From positions 248,001 to 312,000 of the forward strand of contig NZ_RBWV01000013.1 of NCBI RefSeq assembly GCF_003634695.1: DNA of 64,000 nucleotides, in the 5' to 3' direction. Position 1 is the stretch's first letter, and every line of letters starts with the position of its first letter. Positions 8,901 through 16,791 of the stretch are shown here, piece by piece. This DNA is from Motilibacter peucedani (GTDB lineage Bacteria > Actinomycetota > Actinomycetes > Motilibacterales > Motilibacteraceae). The notes beneath the pieces are model-generated. The model saw only the letters and a program-made list of their open reading frames with translations. It made no database searches and had not been told where the DNA came from. Position numbers and translations under genes: made by a program.

Positions 8901-10954
8901 AGCGTCGTCAGCTGGTCCTCGGTGGCGCCCTGCACCTCGATCACACCGAGCTGCTCGTCCCACGCCGCCTGGGCGCGGGCCTCGACGGCGTCGAAGGTGT
9001 CGGACGGCGAGATCTCGAGGTCGAGGTTGTGCTTTGCCTGGTCCACGCTGATGAGCGAGGTGGCGATGCGCATGCCGACCGTCCGCGAGCTGCCGGCGTC
9101 GAAGCGCAGGTAGCCGCCGACGTCGGCCCGGCCACCGCCGTTGAGCCTGCCGCCCGCGGTCACCGGCCGGTCGAAGGTCGCGTAGACGAACATCCGCGTC
9201 ATGCCGACGGAGTTGCCGCCGCTGCTGACGTCGGTGTAGCCGGACAGCGCGCCGTGCTCGGCGTCCAGGGTGAGCCCGCCGTCGTTGGTGATGTTGTCGA
9301 ACAGCAGGCTGGCGCTGTCGCCGGGGAACGTGAAGCGGAACATCGCCGCGTGGTCCGTGGGCGTGAGCTCCGCCTTCAGACCGTTGTCGAAGGTGACGCC
9401 GTAGTAGTGCGCCCGGGCCGTCTCGTTGCTGTGCGAGAACGTCAGCTCGCGGTCCTGGCGGTCGAGGCTCGGGGTGCCGGTCGCGACTGACGGCATGACC
9501 TGGAAGGTCTGGCGGTCACCCATCCACGGACTGGGCTCGTGGCTGAGCGAGAACGCCTGCAGGCTCGGGCGGTTCTGCTCGTCGTTGGCCTTCTGGTACT
9601 CGTAGAGCCAGCTGGTGCTGCCGGCGTCGGTCACCGGCGTCCAGAAGTTGAAGCCGTGCGGCAAGGCAGTCGCCGGGAAGTTGTTGCCCCGCGAGAAGCT
9701 GCCGCTCGCGTTCGTGCCGCGGGTGGTCAGCACGTGGTCCGACGGGCGGGGTGAGGTGTTGTGCACCGCGTGCTGCGTGAGCGTGATGTCGTCGATCCAG
9801 CCGCCGAAGTCGGCGGGCCCGGCCGGGTTGTCGTAGCCGACGAGGATGCGGTCGACGGTCTTGCCGGCAGCGACGTCGCCGATGCGCGAGCTCTCGGCGT
9901 TCCACTGGTTGGTGTAGAGGACCTTCGACTCGCCCTGCCCGCGCGGGCTCAGCGGCTTGCCGTGCTGGTCGACGGCGCCCAGCGAGCTGAGCAGCGTGCC
10001 GTCGGTGAACGCGAGGTCGACCGCAGCGTAGGTGCTGGGGTTGCGGAGGTCCGTGCCCTCCTGGTCAGGGAAGATCTTGTAGGAGAGCTCGGTCGCCGCG
10101 GTGACGGGGATGTCGACGTCGAGCACCTTGTTGTAGGAGTACGCGCGCCCGTCCGTGACGTGCTGGCCGGCGTAGCGCAGCGAGTGCGTGCCGGTCCAGC
10201 CGACCTCCGGGGCGCTGTTGTAGCCGCCGCGCGGGCCGGTGCCGGCCTCGGTCGTCATGGACCCGGCCGGCGGGGGAGCGTCGTCGCCGTTGGACAGCCG
10301 CCACTCCGAGAGCTGCACGAGGTCGGCGCCGTTGGTGGCGCTGATGTCCAGCCGGTAGTAGGGGTAGGCGGTGGTGTTGCTGAAGTCGAAGACGCGCTGG
10401 GCGAAGCGGTCGGCGAAGGTCTGGCCGGTGCGCGAGTCGAGCGTCGTCCACGTCTTGCCGTCGGGCGAGCCCTGGAAGCGCCAGTCGCGCGGGTCGCGGC
10501 CAGGCTCGTCGTTGGCCGTCGTCAGCGCGTAGCGGGACACCGCGGTGGGCTTCGACAGGTGGTAGTCGATGGTGCCCTTCGAGTCGAAGGCCAGCCACTT
10601 GCTGTTGACGTCGCCGTCGGGCAGGTTCTTGGCCACCTCGTTGGGCGGGTTCTCCGCGCTCGCGGTGACGGAGTCGACGAGGTCGGTCACGTCGCCCGGG
10701 ATGCTGCCCTTGCGCGGCGCGTGCACGCCGTCGGCGCGCGCGGTGCCGTCGGGCGCGGTGTCGACCGTGCTGGTCCACGTGGGTGCCGGGTCGGCGGTCT
10801 CGAACGACGTGGCGAACTCGCCAGGACCCGCGGGCGCTGCGGACGCGGCAGGCGCCGCGGCCAGGGTGCCCGCGCCCAGCAACAGGGCAGTGGTGATGGA
10901 TAACGTTATCTTCGCGCGGATCCGGACAGGCCGGATCGGAGAGCGGAGCAGCAC
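5921..10954 (-). CDS. Giant secreted GH92 alpha-mannosidase with F5/8C and helical repeat domains
   Basis: About 1677 residues. Visible in order: a signal peptide (to about residue 38, ending in PAASA), an F5/8-type C carbohydrate-binding domain (about 60-215), a beta-sandwich linker, the GH92 catalytic region (about 395-1160), a second F5/8C domain (about 1185-1305), two similar helical modules resembling FIMAH domains (about 1310-1475), and a C-terminal beta domain. GH92 hallmarks are GLWDTYRTTWPAY, SHHIPYMYDYAG and GDEDNGELSAW; the acidic cluster of the last should hold the catalytic base. GH92 enzymes are Ca-dependent inverting exo-alpha-mannosidases. I chose GTG 10954 because GAGAGG lies five bases upstream; GTG 10972 is an alternative. 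The likely substrate is alpha-mannan or N-glycan mannose; the linkage cannot be read. Confidence 0.92.
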   Translation of the reverse strand: MLLRSPIRPVRIRAKITLSITTALLLGAGTLAAAPAASAAPAGPGEFATSFETADPAPTWTSTVDTAPDGTARADGVHAPRKGSIPGDVTDLVDSVTASAENPPNEVAKNLPDGDVNSKWLAFDSKGTIDYHLSKPTAVSRYALTTANDEPGRDPRDWRFQGSPDGKTWTTLDSRTGQTFADRFAQRVFDFSNTTAYPYYRLDISATNGADLVQLSEWRLSNGDDAPPPAGSMTTEAGTGPRGGYNSAPEVGWTGTHSLRYAGQHVTDGRAYSYNKVLDVDIPVTAATELSYKIFPDQEGTDLRNPSTYAAVDLAFTDGTLLSSLGAVDQHGKPLSPRGQGESKVLYTNQWNAESSRIGDVAAGKTVDRILVGYDNPAGPADFGGWIDDITLTQHAVHNTSPRPSDHVLTTRGTNASGSFSRGNNFPATALPHGFNFWTPVTDAGSTSWLYEYQKANDEQNRPSLQAFSLSHEPSPWMGDRQTFQVMPSVATGTPSLDRQDRELTFSHSNETARAHYYGVTFDNGLKAELTPTDHAAMFRFTFPGDSASLLFDNITNDGGLTLDAEHGALSGYTDVSSGGNSVGMTRMFVYATFDRPVTAGGRLNGGGRADVGGYLRFDAGSSRTVGMRIATSLISVDQAKHNLDLEISPSDTFDAVEARAQAAWDEQLGVIEVQGATEDQLTTLYSNLYRLNLYPNSAFENTGSAAAPVYRHVVQSSTSSNPAPAGTTADHTGAPVKDGKVYVNNGLWDTYRTTWPAYSLLYPSEAGEMVDGFVQQYKDGGWVSRWSSPGYADIMTGTSSDVAFADAYLKGVPGIDVQSMYDAALKNATVAPPNQNVGRKGLNQSIFLGYTPTSTGESASWALEGYLNDYGIANLSKRLYDTTTSSDPRHAEYLQNYQYFLNRSLDYVNLFNPAVGFFEGRTAAGDWRQSTADFDPRVWGNEFTESDGWNFAFHAVQDGQGLANLLGGKDKLGDKLDTFFSTPETAGFPGSYGGTIHEMLEARDVRLGQWGLSNQLSHHIPYMYDYAGEPSKAASVVREALSRAFTGSEIGQGYPGDEDNGELSAWQIFSSLGFYPLQMGNPTYAIGSPLYQKATIHLENGKDIVLNAPQNSTSNVYVQDVKVNGAEHSKTYFTQDELANGATIDFTMGSTPSAWGTGADDAPPSITPPGQAPAPLADATGPRKGMASTTSAGANATLLFDNSSDTRVTFPTATPTVQFALSGTSARASMYTLTSGSTAGDPKSWVLEGSNDGATWTTLDTRADQSFPWRLQTRAFSIASPQVFRTYRLRVTAGSGDTVSLAEVELLTGKPKVSEVRDAVAAAVASGGMSASLGRDAQADVAAAQSAEDKGDDAAVLAALRRLSSRLQTASASKLTPAARDAVLLVVSQWVAPASGVSGVRDAVAHLTTSGDIASSTSKDLQALVTSAEQAEAAGDGAAMRTALTSLRSAVAVAKASKVSAHAKDVLLPLIDDLLVLPGPDNLRAYVTTTSIGDDGVGNADFAEGFYYSRQALAAKGVVQGTRLTVPGTSLTYVLPKFAPGDPDSVAANGQTLDMAGLPATAKHISFVGAANNGDAQEQATLTYSDGSTAKVALAFGDWSLGGDLSATPRFGNIGIARAEYRDRFTQTNDPAKPWLFATAPEALAAGKTLVSITLPTNSRIKVFSIAYDGGAATQH
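10899..10910. promoter_or_regulatory. GATAACGTTATC palindrome, possible LacI-type operator inside the GH92 signal-peptide codons
   Basis: A perfect 12-bp palindrome with a central CG, the architecture of LacI-family operators, covers codons 15-19 of the GH92 gene. It forces a TTA leucine codon (codon 18), unusual in this GC-rich sequence. It could act as a roadblock operator. The sequence differs from the TGAACGTTCA boxes at the local LacI gene, so a different regulator may be involved. Confidence 0.4.
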
Positions 10955-11077
10955 GGCGTCCTCTCGTGTCACAGGTGGGTCCGCGGGGTCGCGGGGGTGA
11001 CAACGGGCGCGACGAGCCGTGCAGGCGAGTGCGACGTCGTTGTCGATCCGCACCAAACCAGACGTTCTCAGCACATG

Positions 11078-13132
11078 TCAACAGGTGGTCCGGACCTCGA
11101 GACCGTCCGCCTGCGCGACCACCACGGAGCCCTCCCGGTCGACCTCGACGCGCAGCTCGGCGCCCCCTGCGCGCAGGCCCGAGACGTGCAGCGCGCCGAA
11201 CGGTGCGGGGCGAGCGGGACGCACCGACACGTACCCCTCCGGCACGTGCGCCTCGAGGCCCAGCGCCGAGGTGAGCAGCACGACGGCGGCGGCGGCGGAC
11301 CACGCCTGCGGCCGGCACGCCGCCGGGTAGGGGACGGTCCTCGGCACCTCGTCGCGCGGCAGGCCGGCGAAGAGCTCGGGCATGCGGTCGTCGAAGTCCA
11401 CCGCGGCGGCGAGGAGTCCCGCCATCAGCGGCTCGGCCGTCGTCGAGAGACCGGCGCGCGCCAGGCCCGCCACGGCGATGGCGGTGTCGTGGGGCCAGAC
11501 CGAGCCGCAGTGGTAGCTCAGCGGTGAGTAGCCCCCCATGCGTGTCGACATCGTGCGCAGCCCGGACCCGCTGCTCATGTCGGTGCCCACCAACCGGTCC
11601 GCGACGAGAGCGGTCTCCTCCTCGTCGAGCAGCCCGGTGCCGAGCAGGTGTCCCAGGTTGCTCGTGACCGAGTCGACGAGCCGGCCGTCGCCGTCCAGCG
11701 CGAGGGCGGGGAAGCGACCCTGGCCGTCCGAGGTCCAGAACCGCTCGCGGAACCGCGCGGCCATGTCCGCGGCGTAGGAGCGCCAGCGCTCGGCGCCCGG
11801 CCGCCCGAACGCGTCGAGGAGCGCGGCACCGGACAGCGCCGCCTCGCACGCGTACGCCTGTGCCTCGCACAGCGCCACCGGACCGGCCGCGCGTGTGCCG
11901 TCTGCGAAGCGGATGCTGTCGCCCGAGTCCTTCCAGCCCTGGTTGGCGAGGCCGGACCCGGTCTCGTCGACGTACTCGAGGAACCCGTCGCCGTCGGGGT
12001 CGCCGTGGGCCGGCATCCACTCGAGCGCCCGCTCCATCGCCGGCAGCAGCGCGCGCACCTCGTCCTCGGGCAGCCCCCACCGCCACGCGTCGTGGAGCAG
12101 GCAGACCCACAGCGGGGTGGCGTCGACCGTGCCGAAGTAGAGCGGCGGCAGCTGCATGCGCTCGGCGTCGTGCACGGTCGCCACGCGGCGTAGCTCGTGG
12201 GGGATCTTCCCCGGCGCCTCGGCGGTGCGCGGGTCGACCGTCGTGCCCTGCCGCGCGGCGAGCGCCCGCAGGGTGCCGCCGGCCAGACGGGTGCCGAGCG
12301 GCAGCAGCATCCGCGCGGCCCAGATGCCGTCGCGCCCGAAGAGGGTGAAGAACCACGGCGCACCAGCGGCGAGGAAGACGTCGTCCGGGGAGTCGGCCGG
12401 AGCCATGCGCAGGGCGTCGAGGTCGTCGAGGGCGCGCGCGACGAAGGCCCGGAGCCGCCGGTCGTCGGCGGTGACCTCAGGGGTGCTCCACGTCGGTGCC
12501 GCCGGTGCCGACACCACCGGGGCGTCGGCGGTCAAGGCCCGCACCTGCCACCGCACGGCGGTCGACGCTCTCGGCCCGACCGACAGCTCCCACGTGAGGT
12601 ACGCGGTGGTGCCCTCCACCCGCACGTCGGCGCCCGGAGCCGAGACGCGTACGACTGTGGTGCCGTCGCTCCACTCCAGGCCACTGGCGCCCGTGCTCGG
12701 GGCGAGCGGTGCAGCAGTGCCGCCGGACTTCACCACCTCCATGGCCGCCAGGTCGACCTCTACCGCGACCGACAGCGACGTCGCGACCGGCGCCGCAGCG
12801 GTGGACACCAGTCGCAGCTCCTCGTCGCTGCCGTCGACGACCGCGTGGCGCTCGCGCTCGAGCCGCACCGTCGGGTCGGGCCCGGGGTCGCCGAGGGCGC
12901 GGGTGAGCCCGACGAAGAGCGCGTGGTCGGCGCCCAGCGGACCGCCCGCCACCGGCTCGGGTGGCTCGCCGCCGACACGCACCTCCGCCCGGGAGACGAC
13001 GCGGACGTCGCCGGCGAAGACGCCCTGCACGCCGCCGGGCAGCACTTGCCCGGACGGGGCGGACAGCGCCGCGCTCGGTGCGCGCAGGGTGGCGACGAGG
13101 TCGTGGAGCAGAGGCTGTCGTGCGACGTCCAC
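11078..13132 (-). CDS. Glycogen-debranching-enzyme-like (amylo-alpha-1,6-glucosidase / MGH1-like) glycosidase
   Basis: 684 residues. The N-terminal third (about residues 1-250) is a beta-rich domain like the glycogen debranching N-terminal domain; the C-terminal part is an (alpha/alpha)6 barrel of the amylo-alpha-1,6-glucosidase type, with FFTLFGRDGIWAARMLLPLG, NQGWKDSGDSIRFADG and YHCGSVWPHDTAIAV. The Asp of WKDSGD and conserved acids in the barrel are the expected catalytic residues. Substrate specificity within this family is wide (alpha-glucosides, mannosylglycerate). GTG 13132 is preferred: it has GGGAGA five bases upstream and gives a family-like N-terminus. It lies downstream of the divergent LacI operators and upstream of the mannosidase gene, about 120 bases away. 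Confidence 0.88.
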   Translation of the reverse strand: MDVARQPLLHDLVATLRAPSAALSAPSGQVLPGGVQGVFAGDVRVVSRAEVRVGGEPPEPVAGGPLGADHALFVGLTRALGDPGPDPTVRLERERHAVVDGSDEELRLVSTAAAPVATSLSVAVEVDLAAMEVVKSGGTAAPLAPSTGASGLEWSDGTTVVRVSAPGADVRVEGTTAYLTWELSVGPRASTAVRWQVRALTADAPVVSAPAAPTWSTPEVTADDRRLRAFVARALDDLDALRMAPADSPDDVFLAAGAPWFFTLFGRDGIWAARMLLPLGTRLAGGTLRALAARQGTTVDPRTAEAPGKIPHELRRVATVHDAERMQLPPLYFGTVDATPLWVCLLHDAWRWGLPEDEVRALLPAMERALEWMPAHGDPDGDGFLEYVDETGSGLANQGWKDSGDSIRFADGTRAAGPVALCEAQAYACEAALSGAALLDAFGRPGAERWRSYAADMAARFRERFWTSDGQGRFPALALDGDGRLVDSVTSNLGHLLGTGLLDEEETALVADRLVGTDMSSGSGLRTMSTRMGGYSPLSYHCGSVWPHDTAIAVAGLARAGLSTTAEPLMAGLLAAAVDFDDRMPELFAGLPRDEVPRTVPYPAACRPQAWSAAAAVVLLTSALGLEAHVPEGYVSVRPARPAPFGALHVSGLRAGGAELRVEVDREGSVVVAQADGLEVRTTC

Positions 13133-13230
13133 GGCGGTCTCCCGGGGTGACTGGCCGGCTCGGCGGCGACGGTGTCGCCGGAGCTGTGGGCTTGACAGGT
13201 CGGTGGTCGCGAGGAACGCTACTCCCATCT

Positions 13231-13244
13231 TTTGAGCGTTCAAA
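13231..13244. promoter_or_regulatory. LacI-family operator 1
   Basis: TTTGAGCGTTCAAA is a 14-bp near-palindrome with a central CG; only one symmetric base pair (positions 6 and 9) departs from symmetry. It lies in the intergenic space between the divergent glucosidase and LacI genes, 30 bp from a second copy. Central-CG palindromes of this kind are the known operators of LacI-family repressors. Confidence 0.8.
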
Positions 13245-13260
13245 CGCGGCCGATGCGGCT

Positions 13261-13274
13261 TTTGAACGTTCATA
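13261..13274. promoter_or_regulatory. LacI-family operator 2
   Basis: TTTGAACGTTCATA contains the perfect 10-bp palindrome TGAACGTTCA. Its centre is 30 bp from that of operator 1, about three helical turns, so two dimers would sit on the same DNA face. It lies 27-40 bp before the LacI start and probably supports both autoregulation and control of the divergent glycosidase gene. Confidence 0.82.
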
Positions 13275-13300
13275 CCGAGCCCACGAGGAGGTGTGCTGGC

Positions 13301-14344
13301 ATGGCGGACCGCTTCCCCGACGACGCTTCCGCGTCGGCACGCCCCACGCTCGAGAGCGTGGCCCGCCATGCCGGGGTCTCCCGCCAGACCGTCTCCAACG
13401 TCCTGCACGCGCCCGACCGCGTGAGCCCCGACACCGCCGAGCGCGTGCAGCAGGCGGTGGCCGAGCTCGGCTACCGGCCGGTGCGCGCGGCCCAGCAGTT
13501 GCGTACCGGCCGCTCCCGGGTGCTCGGCCTGCGCATCGACCCGCAGGGCGGCGACGGCGTGAGCGGCGCGGTCCTCGACCGCTTCCTGCACGCCCTGACC
13601 GAGCGCGCCCAGGCCGACGGCTACCGGGTGATGCTGTTCGCGGCCGAGGACGACGCCGGCGAGATCGCCGCCTACGACGACCTGCTCGGCACGCTCGACA
13701 TCGACGGCTTCCTGCTGACCAGCACCCACTACGGCGACGTGCGGACCGCGTGGCTGCGCGAGCGCGGCGTGCCCTTCGTGACCTTCGGCCGGCCGTGGGG
13801 CGCCGAGGAGGACCACGCGTGGGTCGACGTCGACGGCGCTGCGGGCACCTCCGCGGCGGTCGCGCACCTGGTCGCCGAGGGCCACGAGCGGCTCGGGTTC
13901 CTCGGGTGGCCAGCAGGCTCCGGCGTGGGTGACGACCGCCTCCGCGGCTGGCGTGCCGGCCTCGCCGCCGCCGGCCTGACGGAGGGCCCGGTGCTCGCCG
14001 CCTACGCGGAGGAGGAGCGCCTGCGCGCCGCGGAGCTGCTCGACGAGGGCGAGGTGACCGGCGTCGTGTGCGCGAGCGACTCGCTCGCGGTCGCCCTGCG
14101 CGCTGCGGCGGAGGAGCGCGGCCTCGTGCTCGGCCGCGACCTCGCTGTGGTCGGCTTCGACGACTCCTCGGCGGCCTCGGTGCTGGGGCTGTCGAGCGTG
14201 GCCCAGCCCGTGCGCGAGGTGGCCGCCGAGTGCGTACGCCTGCTGCGCCGCGCGATCGAGGAGGGGCCGCGGCCCTCGGCCGCCGACCGCGTCCTGCTCG
14301 AGCCGCACCTCGTGCCGCGCGCCTCCAGCGTCAAGCACGACTGA
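13301..14344 (+). CDS. LacI-family transcriptional regulator of the glycan-use cluster
   Basis: 347 residues. The N-terminal LacI HTH with hinge is clear (TLESVARHAGVSRQTVSNVL, about residues 16-35, then VSPDTAERVQQAV and the hinge helix RPVRAAQQLRTG). The remainder is a periplasmic-binding-protein-like effector domain (about 65-345) ending in the usual dimer region. ATG 13301 has a GAGGAGG ribosome site nine bases upstream. LacI proteins normally repress sugar catabolism and release DNA on binding the sugar. The two operators just upstream, the divergent glycosidase and the sugar importer downstream define the likely regulon. The inducer is probably a mannose- or glucose-containing oligosaccharide (inference). 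Confidence 0.93.
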   Translation: MADRFPDDASASARPTLESVARHAGVSRQTVSNVLHAPDRVSPDTAERVQQAVAELGYRPVRAAQQLRTGRSRVLGLRIDPQGGDGVSGAVLDRFLHALTERAQADGYRVMLFAAEDDAGEIAAYDDLLGTLDIDGFLLTSTHYGDVRTAWLRERGVPFVTFGRPWGAEEDHAWVDVDGAAGTSAAVAHLVAEGHERLGFLGWPAGSGVGDDRLRGWRAGLAAAGLTEGPVLAAYAEEERLRAAELLDEGEVTGVVCASDSLAVALRAAAEERGLVLGRDLAVVGFDDSSAASVLGLSSVAQPVREVAAECVRLLRRAIEEGPRPSAADRVLLEPHLVPRASSVKHD

Positions 14345-14392
14345 TCCCCGACAGACCCGCGGACCCACCGCGTACGTACGAAGGAGTACCCG

Positions 14393-15679
14393 ATGTCACC
14401 GACCGTCCGCAGGACCGTCCTCGCCGCCCTGGCGTGCGGCAGCCTGGCGATGACCGCAGCGTGCGGGGGGAGCGGGTTCAGCGACGGCGGCGGCTCGGCC
14501 GCCGCGCCGTCCTCGTCCTCCGGTGGCAGCGCCGGCGGCTCCACCGCCCCGGTGTCCGGAGCGAGCCTTCAGGTGCTGATCGCCTCGAGCGGTGCGCCCG
14601 AGACGAAGGCCGTCACCGACGCAGCCAACGCCTGGGCGTCCACGAGCGGCAACAAGGTCACCGTCACGCCGGCGCAGGACCAGGCGCAGCAGCTGAGCCA
14701 GGGCTTCGCGAGCGGCAACCCGCCGGACGTCTTCTACGTCGACGCGTCGAAGATCGGCGACTACGCCAAGGCCGGCAACCTCGAGCCCTACGGCGACTCG
14801 TTCCCCGGCAAGGACTCCTTCACCAAGTCGCTGCTCGACGCCTTCACCTACGAGGGCAAGCTCTACTGCATCCCCAAGGACGCCTCGACGCTCGCCCTCG
14901 AGATCAACACCGACCTGTGGAAGAAGGCGGGCCTCGCCGACGCCGACATCCCGACCACCTGGGACCAGCTCGAGACCGTGGCGAAGAAGCTCACCGCCGG
15001 CAAGGTGGTCGGTCTGGCCATCGGCGACACCCGCGACCGCATCGGTGCGCTGATGCAGGAGGCCGGCGGCTGGATCGTGGGTGACGACGGCAAGACGGTG
15101 ACCGCCGACTCGCCCGAGAACCTGCAGGCGCTGCAGTACCTGCAGAAGCTGCTCAAGGAGGGCGTGGCGAAGTACCCGAAGCAGCTCAGCGCAGGTTGGG
15201 CCGGCGAGGCCTTCGGCAAGCAGACCGCCGCCATGACCATCGAGGGCAACTGGATCGTCGGTGGCCTCAAGTCCGACTACCCCGGCGTGAAGTACCAGGT
15301 GGCCGAGCTGCCCGCCGGCGCGAAGGGCAAGGGCACGCTGACGTTCACCAACTGCTGGGGCATCGCCGCGCAGAGCAAGAACAAGGCCGCGGCCCAGCAG
15401 CTGGTGCAGGCGCTGACCACCAGCGACCAGCAGATGAAGTTCGCCGACGCCTTCGGCGTCATGCCCTCGCGGGACGACGCACTGCCGATGTACGAGCAGA
15501 AGTTCCCGGCGCAGGCGGCCTTCGTGGCCGGTGCGAAGTACGGCAAGGGCCCGGTCAACGCGCCCGGCATGACGCCGGTCCTCGCCGACTTCGACACCCA
15601 GCTGCAGAAGCTCCCGGGGGCAGACCCGAAGCAGATCCTGTCGTCGCTGCAGAAGAACGCCTCCGCGGCGCTGAAGTAG
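14393..15679 (+). CDS. Sugar ABC transporter substrate-binding lipoprotein (CUT1-like)
   Basis: 428 residues. A lipoprotein signal ends in MTAACGGSG with lipidated Cys near residue 23, followed by a Ser/Gly-rich tether to about residue 60 and a family-1 extracellular solute-binding fold. Typical signatures are GNPPDVFYVDA, YEGKLYCIPKDAS and GKQTAAMTIEGNW. It captures an oligosaccharide outside the membrane and delivers it to the two permeases that follow. AAGGAG lies 7 bases before ATG 14393. It starts 48 bases after the LacI gene, so it may be co-transcribed with it. No ATPase gene is present in the cluster, so a shared MsiK-type ATPase elsewhere is likely. Confidence 0.92.
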   Translation: MSPTVRRTVLAALACGSLAMTAACGGSGFSDGGGSAAAPSSSSGGSAGGSTAPVSGASLQVLIASSGAPETKAVTDAANAWASTSGNKVTVTPAQDQAQQLSQGFASGNPPDVFYVDASKIGDYAKAGNLEPYGDSFPGKDSFTKSLLDAFTYEGKLYCIPKDASTLALEINTDLWKKAGLADADIPTTWDQLETVAKKLTAGKVVGLAIGDTRDRIGALMQEAGGWIVGDDGKTVTADSPENLQALQYLQKLLKEGVAKYPKQLSAGWAGEAFGKQTAAMTIEGNWIVGGLKSDYPGVKYQVAELPAGAKGKGTLTFTNCWGIAAQSKNKAAAQQLVQALTTSDQQMKFADAFGVMPSRDDALPMYEQKFPAQAAFVAGAKYGKGPVNAPGMTPVLADFDTQLQKLPGADPKQILSSLQKNASAALK

Positions 15680-15681
15680 CA

Positions 15682-16791
15682 GTGGCCACCGCAACGGTGC
15701 AGCTGCGCCCTCGCGTCCGCAGAGGGGGGATCCGCGGGCGCGAGGGCACGGCGGGATGGGTCTTCGTCGCGCCTGTCGTGGTCGTGCTCGGGCTCTTCCT
15801 GGTCATCCCGATCCTCATGGCCGCGTGGGTCAGCCTGAGCGACTGGACGGGCAAGGGCAGTCCGCTGTCGTCGAAGGTGGGCTTCGTCGGGCTCGACAAC
15901 TACAAGGCGATCCTCACGACCGACGGGCTCGCCCGGTCTGACTTCATGACCAGCATCCGCAACAACTTCTACTACGTGCTGCTGGTCGTGCCGCTGCAGA
16001 CCCTCCTGGCCCTCGGGCTGGCCCTCACGCTCAACCGGCAGCGGCTGCGGGCGAAGTCCTTCTTCCGCACCGCCTACTACTTCCCGTCGGTGACGAGCTC
16101 GGTCGCGGTCTCGATCGTGTTCCTGTTCGTTTTCAGCAGCTCCGGCGTCGTCAACGCCGCGCTCGCCAAGATCGGCGTCAACGGACCGCAGTGGTTCGCC
16201 GACCCGCGCGGCATCCTCCAGCTGCTGCTCGGCAAGCTCGGCATCGTCGACGCGAACTCACCCCCGGGGGCGTTGACCAACCACTCGGTGCTCGGCCTGT
16301 CGTGGTGGGACTGGCTGTCGGGCCCGAGCGTGGCGATGTGCGCGATCATCGCGCTGGTCGTCTGGACCACCGCGGGGACGTTCATGCTGATGTTCCTCGC
16401 GGCGCTCCAGGACATCCCGGTCGAGGTCGAGGAGTCCGCCGAGCTCGACGGTGCGACCGGCTGGCAGCGTCTCCGCTTCGTCACGCTGCCGATGCTGCGG
16501 CCGACGATGTTCCTGGTGCTGACCCTCGGCCTCATCGGCACCTGGCAGGTGTTCGACCAGATCTACATCATGAGCCAGGGCGACCCAGGCAAGACCACGC
16601 TGACCCCTGCGTACCTCTCCTTCACGACCTCCTTCAAGTCCTTCCAGTGGGGGCAGGGGACCGCGATGTCCTTCATCCTGTTCGCGATCATCGTGGCGCT
16701 CACGCTGCTCCAGCGGTGGTTCCTCCGCGACCGGAGCGACGAGGCGCCGCGCCGGCGACGGCGGACGCTGGCCCGGGGAGGTACGTCGTGA
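15682..16791 (+). CDS. Sugar ABC transporter permease (MalF-like)
   Basis: 369 residues with about seven membrane segments. The cytoplasmic EAA loop, which docks the ATPase, reads EVEESAELDGATGWQRLRFVTLPMLRP at about residues 250-276. The GTG start at 15682 is two bases after the stop of the binding-protein gene. Relative to typical MalF-like permeases it has a longer periplasmic loop between segments three and four (about residues 155-205). It pairs with the next gene to form the membrane channel. Confidence 0.92.
   Translation: MATATVQLRPRVRRGGIRGREGTAGWVFVAPVVVVLGLFLVIPILMAAWVSLSDWTGKGSPLSSKVGFVGLDNYKAILTTDGLARSDFMTSIRNNFYYVLLVVPLQTLLALGLALTLNRQRLRAKSFFRTAYYFPSVTSSVAVSIVFLFVFSSSGVVNAALAKIGVNGPQWFADPRGILQLLLGKLGIVDANSPPGALTNHSVLGLSWWDWLSGPSVAMCAIIALVVWTTAGTFMLMFLAALQDIPVEVEESAELDGATGWQRLRFVTLPMLRPTMFLVLTLGLIGTWQVFDQIYIMSQGDPGKTTLTPAYLSFTTSFKSFQWGQGTAMSFILFAIIVALTLLQRWFLRDRSDEAPRRRRRTLARGGTS

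Noticed and set aside
5924-9490. Open frame of ~1190 codons on the + strand opposite the GH92 gene
   Set aside because: Compositional shadow of the GH92 coding strand, with no recognisable domain.
13133-14368. N-terminal extension of the glucosidase frame on the minus strand to 14368
   Set aside because: The extension runs antisense through the LacI gene and its operators; family-length product begins at GTG 13132.
14371-14381. CGTACGTACG palindrome as a further LacI operator
   Set aside because: It does not share the TGAACGTTCA core and lies next to the ribosome site; probably a chance repeat.
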